Source of the DNA: Posidoniimonas polymericola
GTDB lineage: Bacteria; Planctomycetota; Planctomycetia; Pirellulales; Lacipirellulaceae
Assembly (NCBI RefSeq): GCF_007859935.1
Contig: NZ_SJPO01000012.1
Span: 146,292-210,291 of the forward strand
Length of the DNA stretch: 64,000 nt
Reading direction: 5' to 3'
In this document: piece by piece, positions 54,384 to 62,467 of the stretch
How the letters are laid out: each line of letters starts with the position of its first letter
Position numbering within the stretch: the stretch's first letter is position 1
The notes under the pieces: model-generated
What the model saw: only the letters and a program-made list of their open reading frames with translations
Told to the model about the DNA's origin: nothing
The model's database searches: none
Made by a program: the position numbers and the translations under genes

Positions 54384-55790
54384 TCAACAGGGAGCGATCG
54401 CTGATCCCGGTACCGGAGTTGGCTGCGACTCGACCGGCACTACCAGCGACGACAAACCTTGGCTAGCCGTCGCAGATTGCTGGTACCGCACGGCGCTGAT
54501 TGGATCGAGCACAAGACTGGCGAGTCCCTCGCTACTTAGGTAGCCGATTGGGCGGTTGTCATCGTCGACCACCACCATCTGACTTTCGTCAGAGACCGTG
54601 AATGCATCGAACATCTCGCTGAGCGTCTGGGTCTGGTGGAGTGTCGGTGGTTGCCGAAGCGTCTGCGATCCGCTCGAAGACGCCAACTGGCCGGGGTCGA
54701 TCACTCCGACTAGCGTTCCCTCATCGTCGACGACAGGGAAGCATGGCGAGCAGAGCAGTTGGGGCGATACAACGCCGGCCGCTAGGCCGGAATCGAGTTG
54801 ATGCGTTGTAAACGTAATGGGGAACATTTCCATTAAGTCCTGAGCGATCACTTCTTCGAACGGCACGCCTTCGTCCATGTTGGTCCGCCAGGTTGAGATC
54901 TGATCGCGCAGCTGTTGGGCGTGTACTACACAGTCTCCACCGCAGCTCTGCAGGTGGCAAAAGGTGGTTTCACACTGGTCGAGTTGTGCGGCGATGGACT
55001 GATCAGCGGACCACGGCACGACCAAAGCGGACAACGTCGGCGAAGTGCGAGCGGCCCGGGCCAGGGTTTCACAGCTTGAATAGCTAGTGGCGAGCTGTTT
55101 GGCGAACTGCTCAGCGGCTTCCGGCGATCGATTCAGCAGAAGCGCAAAGGCGTTTGCCGCCAGCACGCCCCCAATCTCCTGTTCTCCAAGATCTTCAGCG
55201 ATGCACTTGGCAAGATTCGTCGACAGGTGCTGCACCGCCCGGACGCCGCTTTGCTGTTCGATAAGCGGCAGGAAGTCGACCCCAACGACTAGCAGGCTGA
55301 CGGGGCCTGTCCGCCCCGACAGGTTTCGCTCTTGGATCTGGCGTTCGAGTCCACGTCGACTAGGCAACCCCGATGCGGAATCCAGCATCGCGTGCTGGCC
55401 AAGCCGGCGTTCGAATTCTAGCCTACGCACGCCCGCCCTCAGCCTGGTGAGGAGCTCTCCAAGGTTTGTGGGCTTTCGCACAACGTCATCGACGCCCAAC
55501 GTTAGCAACCGCTCACAGCTTTCCCCGGACGTGAAGTCATGGATCGCAATGCGATACTGGTAATGGGCCGTACGAGTGGCCGAGATGATTTGATCTGCTT
55601 CCTCCCCAACGAGCGTATCGATCAGCAGAATTCCGGGGCACGTATCCCGCCGCCACGGGCTGTCCTCGCTGTATTCCGTCGTGGCAGTTACGTGATAACC
55701 GAACAGCGACAGGGTCCACGACAGCTCACGGAGCACAGCGCGGTCGGTCGAAACGATTGTGACGGATAACGCGGATTCGTCGGTCTTCAC
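54384..55790 (-). CDS. Receiver + degenerate GGDEF + CBS-pair protein (island cargo)
   Basis: 468 residues. A REC domain (about 1-120) has phosphoacceptor Asp58 (GILLIDTL) and Lys106 (VVRKPTN). A GGDEF-type domain follows (about 135-290): LDSASGLPSRRGLERQI is the expected entry motif, but the signature reads AANAF (211-215) instead of GGDEF, so it cannot make cyclic dinucleotide. The C-terminal part (about 320-430) has two CBS-like units (CFPVVDDEGTLVGVIDPGQL, QMVVVDDDNRPIGYLSSEGL) that could bind a nucleotide. It is divergent from the FHA-EAL gene across a short shared promoter region. Probably a phosphorylation- and ligand-controlled sensor, not an enzyme. Confidence 0.85.
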   Translation of the reverse strand: MKTDESALSVTIVSTDRAVLRELSWTLSLFGYHVTATTEYSEDSPWRRDTCPGILLIDTLVGEEADQIISATRTAHYQYRIAIHDFTSGESCERLLTLGVDDVVRKPTNLGELLTRLRAGVRRLEFERRLGQHAMLDSASGLPSRRGLERQIQERNLSGRTGPVSLLVVGVDFLPLIEQQSGVRAVQHLSTNLAKCIAEDLGEQEIGGVLAANAFALLLNRSPEAAEQFAKQLATSYSSCETLARAARTSPTLSALVVPWSADQSIAAQLDQCETTFCHLQSCGGDCVVHAQQLRDQISTWRTNMDEGVPFEEVIAQDLMEMFPITFTTHQLDSGLAAGVVSPQLLCSPCFPVVDDEGTLVGVIDPGQLASSSGSQTLRQPPTLHQTQTLSEMFDAFTVSDESQMVVVDDDNRPIGYLSSEGLASLVLDPISAVRYQQSATASQGLSSLVVPVESQPTPVPGSAIAPC

Positions 55791-55978
55791 GGCCAGTAGT
55801 ATCCATTTTGTGAGTCGGCGCTGAGGTACCCCAGGCTAAAGCGTAGCATTCGCCTTAGCTCTTGCTGCGCGTCCTGCCCAATAAGGTAGGGTTTCGATGC
55901 CCACAGAGTTCGCGGACACGGTATGGTCTGCGCCTTCTCAGCCGAGGTTTACCCCCGCAGCAATCGAGGCCAGCAAAA

Positions 55979-57106
55979 GTGTTCTCAGCACTCACCAACG
56001 CGCAGGACGCCCGCCCGCGGTTCGAGTACTACCCGCTAAACAGCCCTCAGCTTCGGTCGGTAGAAGTAGATGAGTTCCCTTTCGTGATTGGACGGGGTGA
56101 GACCGCAACTCTGCAGGTGAATTCGACTTCGGTGTCGCGCGAACACGCCGAGGTCACCAAGACTCCCACGGGGTACCGGCTCCGCGACCTGGGAAGCACC
56201 AACGGCACGAGCGTGAACGGCCAAGCCACGAACGACTCTCCACTCGCCGATGGCGATTCGGTAAGCGTGGCCGACATCGATCTCACGTTTGTTTGCACCT
56301 CCATGGGAAGGCTGCAGCGCACCCTGACGCGACCTCTCGCGCGGCGGTCTGCTCCGCCCCTGCCGCGGGGTATCCCGCGTGAAGTCGCCGAGTCTCGCGG
56401 GATGAGCGAGGCGCTCCTTTACCAGTGCCTGCCAATTGAGTGGAGCCAGATCGTGCACCACGACTCGCAGCAGGTTCAAGCCGCAGCCATCAAGATCGCA
56501 TCACCGCTAGAGTCGTGGATGCAAGTCGCCGACAGCAAGGACCCGGCCGCCGTGGCCTCGCGACTGGAGTCGCTCGCTTGGCAGCTAGCTTGCGAGCAGG
56601 CAGACCAGAAAGCGGCAGGACTGCCTCTACTGCTCGGCGTCGCACAGCGTGAGACCTACAGTCAGAATCTGCTCTCCGCCATCGAAACGGCCGCCGCCTG
56701 GCTGCCGACGCGACGCCGCATTGGGATCTCGATCCACTGGGAGTGGACGACCGATGCACCCGACGCAGCGCGGGTCTGTCAACTACTTCGCGACCGAGGC
56801 GTGATGTTATCGGTGGATGGTTTCGCAGGCGGCGGAGCCTGCATCGACGCGATGCAGCGATTCCCGCCCGATTATTTAGTTTTTGCCGAGCGACTGATCC
56901 GGGGCATCGCTACCCAGCCCAGGCGGATGCAGCAACTCGGCGTTCTGCAAGCCAACTGCGAGGCCTGCGGGATCAACACGGTCATGCCGGCATCGATATC
57001 GCACGAAGACGAGCTAGCGTGTGGGCAGATCGGCATCGGATCGCAACGACAGAATGCCACGCCCCAGTGCAGCGCCAGCGTGCCGCCCGAGCACGCGCTA
57101 GCCTGA
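55979..57106 (+). CDS. FHA + degenerate EAL-type protein (island cargo)
   Basis: 375 residues from GTG 55979 (GAGG nine bases upstream; the frame is open to 55862 but that part is not protein-like). The FHA domain (FVIGRGETATLQVNSTSVSR, then GSTNGTSVNGQ) has the canonical phospho-Thr binding residues. The C-terminal ~240 residues match the EAL fold: GVMLSVDGFAGGGACIDAMQ occupies the place of the DDFGTGYSSL motif, and the metal Asp pair is broken (DG). Cyclic-di-GMP hydrolysis is therefore unlikely; ligand binding or a structural role is possible. The kinase gene follows 59 bases downstream, so the FHA may read its phosphorylation. Confidence 0.83.
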   Translation: MFSALTNAQDARPRFEYYPLNSPQLRSVEVDEFPFVIGRGETATLQVNSTSVSREHAEVTKTPTGYRLRDLGSTNGTSVNGQATNDSPLADGDSVSVADIDLTFVCTSMGRLQRTLTRPLARRSAPPLPRGIPREVAESRGMSEALLYQCLPIEWSQIVHHDSQQVQAAAIKIASPLESWMQVADSKDPAAVASRLESLAWQLACEQADQKAAGLPLLLGVAQRETYSQNLLSAIETAAAWLPTRRRIGISIHWEWTTDAPDAARVCQLLRDRGVMLSVDGFAGGGACIDAMQRFPPDYLVFAERLIRGIATQPRRMQQLGVLQANCEACGINTVMPASISHEDELACGQIGIGSQRQNATPQCSASVPPEHALA

Positions 57107-57165
57107 GTGACAATAGGCACTTTTCACAATGGGGCTCCGTCCCCAAACTAGCAAACTGAGCACCG

Positions 57166-59532
57166 ATGGCCTCAACAATCGCCACTCAAAGCACAGAAAC
57201 GGCCGCCAAGCAGGCCGACGAGACCTCCTCCCTGACTGGAGAGCCGGCGGGATCGCAGAAGAACGGAATCCAGCTGCCGAGTGGCTACGTCACCACCGAA
57301 CGCATCGGGTCAGGTGGGTACGGGGAAGTGTGGCGGGCGACCGCGCCGGGCGGCGTGGAGAAGGCAATCAAGATTGTCTATGGGCACTGCAGCGACGATC
57401 TAGCGGAGCGGGAACTCAAGTCGCTTGAGCGTATCCGTCAGGTGCGCCACCCCTTCGTGATATCGCTCGAGCGATTCGAGGTATTGGACGGGCGACTAAT
57501 TATTGTCACCGAGTTGGCGGATATGAGCCTCGATGCGTGCTTCAAGGCCCACCAGGCCAATGGGCTGGTTGGAGTCCCACGCGAAGAGCTGCTGCGATAC
57601 CTGCACGACGCCGCCGACGCGCTTGATTGTCTGGTAGATCAGCACTCCCTTCAGCACCTGGACATTAAACCTGAAAACCTCTTGGTCGTCGGCGACCACG
57701 TAAAGGTCGGCGATTTCGGGTTAGTAAAGGAGCTGGCGAATCGCACTCTCGATTCGATGATGGGCGGAATGACCCCGCTCTACTCAGCGCCCGAAGTGTT
57801 CGACGACCAGCCCTCGAAGCGCAGCGATCAGTACAGCCTGGCGATCGTTTTTCAGCAGATGCTGACGGGTCAGCTCCCCTTCCCAGGACGAACGCCGGCG
57901 CAACTCGCGAAGCAGCACACGCAGGCGGAGCCCAACCTGCAGCCGCTAGTAGAAAGCGACCGTACGATCATCCGACGGGCATTGGCAAAACGCCCCGAAG
58001 CACGGTTCGCCAGCTGCCGCGAGCTGGTGGCCGCCCTAGAAGCCGGGCGAATTACTCCGCCGCCCAAGCCCGTTGTTGGGGAGAGGCTCAGTTCGGCTAA
58101 CGCCTCCGCTGACGCCAGCGGGTCGGCCCCCTACGCAGCGATGAAGACCGAGGCGCTTGCGGCATGCAAGGCGTCCGAGTCTGCGACGCAACCCAAGGGC
58201 GGCTCGGCTCAAGATAGCGCCGACACTAAGTCGAAGGCCAATCTCTCTTACCCGACCGCGGACGCGTGCAGCCAGGTCGTCGATGTCGAGACGCCCGATA
58301 CGCACGCGGTCGAGCTGGACTGCCCGCCAACCCTGCTAGTCGCAATCGGAGGCATGGGCGCCGAGTTGCTGCAGCGCGTCCGTCAGCAGATTGGTGACGC
58401 GAATCCAGAGCGGCTGTCGGATGGGCTCCTGGCCTGGTTGGCGATTGACACTGATCGCCAGAGCCTCAATGAAGTAATAGGCGCGCACTCCGAGTTTGGC
58501 CTGCCTGCCGACGACGCACTACACACCCCGCTCAAACGCCCCAAACAGTACGGCGACGCGTCGCAGAACTTGCTGGGATGGGTAAGCCGCCGGTGGCTCT
58601 ATAACATCCCCCGCTCGCTTGAAACTCGTGGCTACAGACCGCTCGGACGTATCGCCGCGGTCGATCATGCAGAGCCTATCCTGCGTAGCTTGTACCATCG
58701 CTTGAACCAACTCTCCGAGTCGAACCCCGGTGCGAAGCGCTTGCGGGTAGTGTTCTTGGCCGGCGCCAGCGGCGGCACCGGCGGCGGCGCCCTGATCGAC
58801 ATCGCGCAGGCGTCGCGGTCGCTCTCCAGAGATCTGGACGTTGAGCTTCAGATCGACAGCGTGCTGATCCTCCCGGAGCGACCCGCCGGCGTCGCCGATT
58901 CCCTCCCAATTGCAAACGCCTACTCGCTGCTCACGGAGCTCGCACACTCTCAGCAGCACGGCAATGTTGGCGAGAGCTCGCCCCACGGGCCAGCCGCACG
59001 TTTCGAATCGCAACAATCGCCCTTCGACGACTTCTACGTGGTGGTGGCCCCCCCAAGGACCGATCCTCAACGCCGCCAGCAGGCTCAGCGTTCGATCGTC
59101 GACTACCTGGCGCTTGACACGACCCCCGCCGCCGCTCTCCTGTCTGCGTGTCGACGCGCGCTCAAGACTGATAGCTTCCGATTGCGAACATTCGGGTGCG
59201 TCTACATGACTCCGGATGACGACCCGGGTGACCTTCTTACTCGGCTGAACGCGAGCGCGCTGGACAGCAGCCACCGCAGGATGACACTGCTTCTGTCTTG
59301 CGGCGATTGCTTGCAAGGACCAGACCTCGTAGCCCAGCGGCCTACGACGCGAGTGATCGACGGATGGCAGGGACGGACGACGCTTGTTGCCGAAGGCGCC
59401 GACCTCGCCCCACTCACGCTCGCGACGCGTCTGGCGGAGCACTACCCCGACATCGCAGAAGCTGCCGAGCGACTCTTCACCCGTAAAGATATCAATTGGC
59501 AAGACCTGCGACTGAACGGCGCCCCTGACTAG
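57166..59532 (+). CDS. Ser/Thr protein kinase fused to a tubulin/FtsZ-like domain (island cargo)
   Basis: 788 residues. The kinase domain (about 40-300) is complete: GSGGYGEV loop (48-55), Lys69 in KAIK, catalytic HLDIKPEN (164-171; HLD for HRD), DFG 183-185 and SAPE. A hydrophilic linker (about 300-385) follows. The C-terminal part has LLVAIGGMGAELLQRVR (391-407) and FLAGASGGTGGGALIDIA (530-547), whose GGTGGG (536-541) is the phosphate-binding signature loop of tubulin/FtsZ GTPases. The family resembles the bacterial tubulin-like (Tubulin_2/FtsZl-type) proteins. No transmembrane segment. A kinase that phosphorylates partners or its own GTPase domain to control polymerisation is the natural reading (inference). 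Confidence 0.88.
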   Translation: MASTIATQSTETAAKQADETSSLTGEPAGSQKNGIQLPSGYVTTERIGSGGYGEVWRATAPGGVEKAIKIVYGHCSDDLAERELKSLERIRQVRHPFVISLERFEVLDGRLIIVTELADMSLDACFKAHQANGLVGVPREELLRYLHDAADALDCLVDQHSLQHLDIKPENLLVVGDHVKVGDFGLVKELANRTLDSMMGGMTPLYSAPEVFDDQPSKRSDQYSLAIVFQQMLTGQLPFPGRTPAQLAKQHTQAEPNLQPLVESDRTIIRRALAKRPEARFASCRELVAALEAGRITPPPKPVVGERLSSANASADASGSAPYAAMKTEALAACKASESATQPKGGSAQDSADTKSKANLSYPTADACSQVVDVETPDTHAVELDCPPTLLVAIGGMGAELLQRVRQQIGDANPERLSDGLLAWLAIDTDRQSLNEVIGAHSEFGLPADDALHTPLKRPKQYGDASQNLLGWVSRRWLYNIPRSLETRGYRPLGRIAAVDHAEPILRSLYHRLNQLSESNPGAKRLRVVFLAGASGGTGGGALIDIAQASRSLSRDLDVELQIDSVLILPERPAGVADSLPIANAYSLLTELAHSQQHGNVGESSPHGPAARFESQQSPFDDFYVVVAPPRTDPQRRQQAQRSIVDYLALDTTPAAALLSACRRALKTDSFRLRTFGCVYMTPDDDPGDLLTRLNASALDSSHRRMTLLLSCGDCLQGPDLVAQRPTTRVIDGWQGRTTLVAEGADLAPLTLATRLAEHYPDIAEAAERLFTRKDINWQDLRLNGAPD

Positions 59533-59693
59533 GCGTCCGCGCCGGGGAGGGTAGCAAGCCGAAGCGGAGAGCGACGTGCCGCTTCCTGGCATTCTTGATT
59601 GGCGAGCACCAACGAAGGCACGCGCGTCTGTTGGCGAGTTTCAGGGGTTTGAAATTGGGGGGAAGCGATATCCCCTTCGCCCTCCGGTGCCGT
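59533..59693. other. Island spacer between kinase-tubulin gene and right repeat
   Basis: About 160 bases, no gene or structure recognised. Confidence 0.4.
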
Positions 59694-59974
59694 GCGTAGT
59701 TGCTACCTGGCCCGGCGGCGGTCGCCACCGAGGGGAACCGTCACAGAGCACAAATCCGTAGCCGTCGACGCGGGTGTCGTAGTAGTAGAACCCCCTGTTC
59801 CCGATCCGATATGCGACCTACATGCGATGGGCGGCGCCTGCTGGGGGCGAGGGTAGCCAGCGAGGACCCGACCGGCTAACTAGGTTCTTCCCGACGGCCC
59901 CCCGCGCGGGCTACGCCCCGGGTGGTCGGGAAGTTTTTTCACACGCGGTGCATTGAATACCGGTGGTGGTGGTT
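59694..59974. repeat. Right copy of the ~282-bp direct repeat bracketing the cargo
   Basis: Same orientation as 51935-52216 and alignable over its whole length, with scattered substitutions and a few small indels. Together the copies enclose exactly the four-gene cassette. Degree of divergence suggests the duplication is not very recent. Confidence 0.88.
59887..59939 (+). terminator. Hairpin plus T-run inside the right repeat
   Basis: CTTCCCGAC (59887-59895) pairs perfectly with GTCGGGAAG (59925-59933), followed by TTTTTT at 59934-59939. Compared with the left copy, the last pair of the outer stem is C-G here and T-A there, so the pairing is preserved by a double change. It would terminate the kinase-tubulin transcript. 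Confidence 0.8.
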
Positions 59975-60163
59975 GGGGGCGCGGAGCATTGGCGGCGTCT
60001 CTGTGGGTAGGCCGTTGGGTAGGGAAATGGGTAGCGTTCCGCTCCCCTTGTACGCAGGGATCAACGGTTGCACTAAGCTGCCCACCGCCTATACTCGGGG
60101 AAACCAGCCAGAGCACGCTGACAGCCGAGGATTTCAGCGAATGGGCGTCTGGCCGAACGCGGC

Positions 60164-60208
60164 GTTCACACCGCAGAGGTCACAAGTTCGAGTCTTGTAT
60201 CGCCCACT
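60164..60208. repeat. attR: duplicated 3' half of tRNA-Val
   Basis: Exact 45-base copy of 49065-49109. No 5' half of a tRNA precedes it, so it is not a functional tRNA gene. A short hairpin (GCCCGCT...AGCGGGC) directly after it may be the original tRNA terminator region. Confidence 0.93.
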
Positions 60209-60447
60209 TCTTTTGCCCGCTCGGCTGTAGCGGGCGGCCGTCGCTGTTCCGGTGCGGCGGCCTGCGGGTCTATGACGCGGCGGCCGTCGTTGTCAAATTG
60301 TCGACGGTCGCCAATGGGTCAACGGACATCGGACCGTCAGCGGGAGCCCGGCTGATGGCGCCACCGGCCGCGACGCTCGCTTGCCGGTCACACAAGATGG
60401 CCGATTGGTGACGGTAATTTGGGCCGGCCCGCTAACATGGCCGGCCC

Positions 60448-60744
60448 ATGCCTGTTCCCCTCCACTCAACGCCGGTCTCTGCTGGCCCGCCGGCGCCGTT
60501 GCCGGCGGGGGTGACGCGGTGCCCGCAAGCCGGGCCGCAGACGACGCTCGAGAACTGCTGCGCGGTGCAGGTCTACCTGCGTCCGCTCGACGGCGGGGCG
60601 CCGTTCAGCGTCATTGCCTGGCGCGACCGGCCGGCCCGCGTCCGGCCGATCGGCAGACCGCGGATTACCGCGCTGCGGCCGGGCGATTGGGCCCGGTGGA
60701 ATGGCGGCGTGTTCGTTGTGGACGGGATCGAGGTGTGGCGTTAG
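60448..60744 (+). CDS. Small hypothetical protein
   Basis: 98 residues. The C-terminal half is beta-like with AVQVYLRPLDGGAPFSVIAW and ITALRPGDWARWNGGVFVVDGIEVWR, the latter resembling small DUF-type planctomycete proteins. Coding pattern is plausible but no family is recognised. It lies just outside the island; a GGCCGGCCC palindrome precedes it. Confidence 0.5.
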   Translation: MPVPLHSTPVSAGPPAPLPAGVTRCPQAGPQTTLENCCAVQVYLRPLDGGAPFSVIAWRDRPARVRPIGRPRITALRPGDWARWNGGVFVVDGIEVWR

Positions 60745-60778
60745 GCCGCACGACGCATCTGGCGGGGGCCACGAGCGG

Positions 60779-61696
60779 TCAAACCTTGATCGTCGCCCCC
60801 GCGGCCAGCGGGCGGAGCTCTTCCATCAGCTCGCTGATCTGCAGCCGCTCGCGCTCGCGGAAGCGGTGCAGCGGCTCGGCCATGTGGTCCTGACAGATGT
60901 CCAGGCAGGCGAGCCCCGACTTGATGCCCTTGATTACCGCCGACGAGTGGCTGCCCACCCGGTACAGGTCGGTGACGCGGATCACCTGGCGGTGGAGCTG
61001 CTGCACGCGCTCAACCTCGCCGTTCAGCGCCGCATTGTAGAGGTCGACGTAGAGCCGCGGGAAAAGGTTGGCGCCGCCGTTGACGCCGCCGTGACCGCCC
61101 AGCAGGGTCGACTCGGCCAGCAGCTCTTCCGGCCCGACGAGGATCGACTTGTGCGGGTGCTGGTCGAACACCCGCCGCGCCAGGTGGAAGTACACCATGT
61201 TGGCCGAGCTGTCTTTGAAGCCCACCACGTTGGGGTGCTCGAGCGCGTGGCGGAGGGTCTCGATCTCGATGTGCAGCTTCGTGCACGACGGCATGTTGTA
61301 CAGCATGACCGGCAGGCAGAGGTCGCCCACGATCGCCTCGAAGTACTCCTGCAGCTCGGACTGCCCAGCCGGGAAGTAGAACGGCGGCGCAAGCACCACG
61401 CCCTTGGCGCCGCACTCGGCGGCGTGCTCCGTCAGCCGCAGCGACTCGGAGTACGAGGTGTCGGTCACGCCGACCAGCACGGGGACGCGGCCTGCCGCCA
61501 GCTCGCAGGTCCGCGCGACGATCTCCCGCCGCACGTCGTAGCCGAGGCTCGGGCCCTCGCCGGTGGTGCCGAGCACAAACAGCCCGTGCACGCCGCCGCC
61601 GATGATGTGGTCGACCAGCCGTTCCAGGCCCGGCACGTCCAGGTGGTCGCGGTCCACAAGGGGCGTGACCATCGGGGGGATGATGCCGGAAAACAT
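60779..61696 (-). CDS. Dihydrodipicolinate synthase/N-acetylneuraminate lyase family protein
   Basis: 305 residues from ATG 61696 (MFSGIIPPMVTPL). A class I aldolase of the DapA family: GLFVLGTTGEGPSLGYD is the phosphate/pyruvate-binding segment, LPVMLYNMPSC has the catalytic Tyr, and PNVVGFKDSSANM the Schiff-base Lys. The family condenses or splits pyruvate adducts (lysine synthesis, sialic acid or keto-acid degradation). The true substrate cannot be decided from sequence. The 14 extra upstream codons to 61738 are unlikely. Confidence 0.87.
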   Translation of the reverse strand: MFSGIIPPMVTPLVDRDHLDVPGLERLVDHIIGGGVHGLFVLGTTGEGPSLGYDVRREIVARTCELAAGRVPVLVGVTDTSYSESLRLTEHAAECGAKGVVLAPPFYFPAGQSELQEYFEAIVGDLCLPVMLYNMPSCTKLHIEIETLRHALEHPNVVGFKDSSANMVYFHLARRVFDQHPHKSILVGPEELLAESTLLGGHGGVNGGANLFPRLYVDLYNAALNGEVERVQQLHRQVIRVTDLYRVGSHSSAVIKGIKSGLACLDICQDHMAEPLHRFRERERLQISELMEELRPLAAGATIKV

Positions 61697-62467
61697 TGGC
61701 TGGCTGGCTGGTTGGTCCACGCGGGGGGTCGCCTGCAAAGTCGTTGAGTCAGAAGAATCGCACGCACCGCAATTCTAATCCAAGCCAGCGGACACGCCCA
61801 CCGAATCCCGCCACGACGGCAACTTCGAGCCCCGGCACAGGCGGCCTGTTGGAATCGATTGGCGCGTCCTACGCAGGCCGCAATCTCGAAGAATGCACCG
61901 CATGCGGAATCGACGCCCCACCGGCCGTTCGATGAGGTGGCCGGCATCCGGCGTCTCAAAAAGGGGCCCCGCAGTGCCCCCAATCAGTGCCGGACAAGAT
62001 TCCTGCCGCCCGATCCCCGCGGCGGCCAAGGGGCCGTGGAGGAAACCATTCGCGGCGAACACCCGAGCGTCTCGGGCGCCGCCGTACGACGGCATCTAGG
62101 ATTGCATGCCGACCGACTTCGCACCGACGATAGGGCGGGCCGCTTGCAAGCAGCAGCCCACGGCAGGCTGATCCCCGCTGCCCTGTCAAGCGGTCTTGCT
62201 CGCATGCGGACGCTGCTGGGCCTGGTGACCCTCGCGGGAATGCAATTGCTACGAGAGCCGGGCAAGCCAATGCTCCTTCGCAACTGCTCGAAATTCTACC
62301 CACCCTAACATGCCGAGACGCTTTGCTGTGGTTGGGCGGCGATGATAGCTTTAGGCCAAGCAAACGAAGCTGGCGCACCGGACGCGGCGCGCCAGCATCG
62401 GTCAGCGAAGACCGACAGCAAGGCGTGCGCTCACTGAATACCGACTGGCCTCGATCGAGGAAATGAA
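61697..62467. other. Intergenic region, no gene supported
   Basis: About 770 bases between the DapA-family gene and ribokinase. Overlapping frames on both strands are noise-like. GAGGAAATG just before 62468 is the Shine-Dalgarno of ribokinase. Confidence 0.45.

Larger units (their letters stand above)
49065..60208 (+). mobile_element. Genomic island integrated at tRNA-Val(CAC), about 11.1 kb
   Basis: Bounded by 45-bp perfect direct repeats (attL in the intact tRNA, attR at 60164-60208). Immediately inside attL is a tyrosine integrase remnant oriented away from the tRNA, then a TOPRIM-DUF3987 replication-type gene, then a four-gene signalling cassette lying between ~282-bp direct repeats. Codon use in the cassette appears less GC-extreme than in the flanks. 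Loss of the integrase catalytic domain implies the island can no longer excise by itself. The organisation is that of a decayed integrative or satellite element with cargo. Confidence 0.9.

Noticed and set aside
52122..60116. Two minus-strand ORFs (52122-52331 and 59880-60116) sharing an identical C-terminal peptide
   Set aside because: The shared peptide comes from the direct DNA repeat containing the hairpin and T-run; outside the repeat the ORFs are unrelated, so it is not protein conservation.
60164..60208. Possible second tRNA-Val gene
   Set aside because: Only the 3' half is present; there is no D arm or 5' acceptor strand, so it is the attR duplication.
61697..62467. Overlapping ORFs of 100-149 residues between the DapA-family gene and ribokinase
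   Set aside because: They conflict in strand and frame, lack start signals and have no domain-like pattern.
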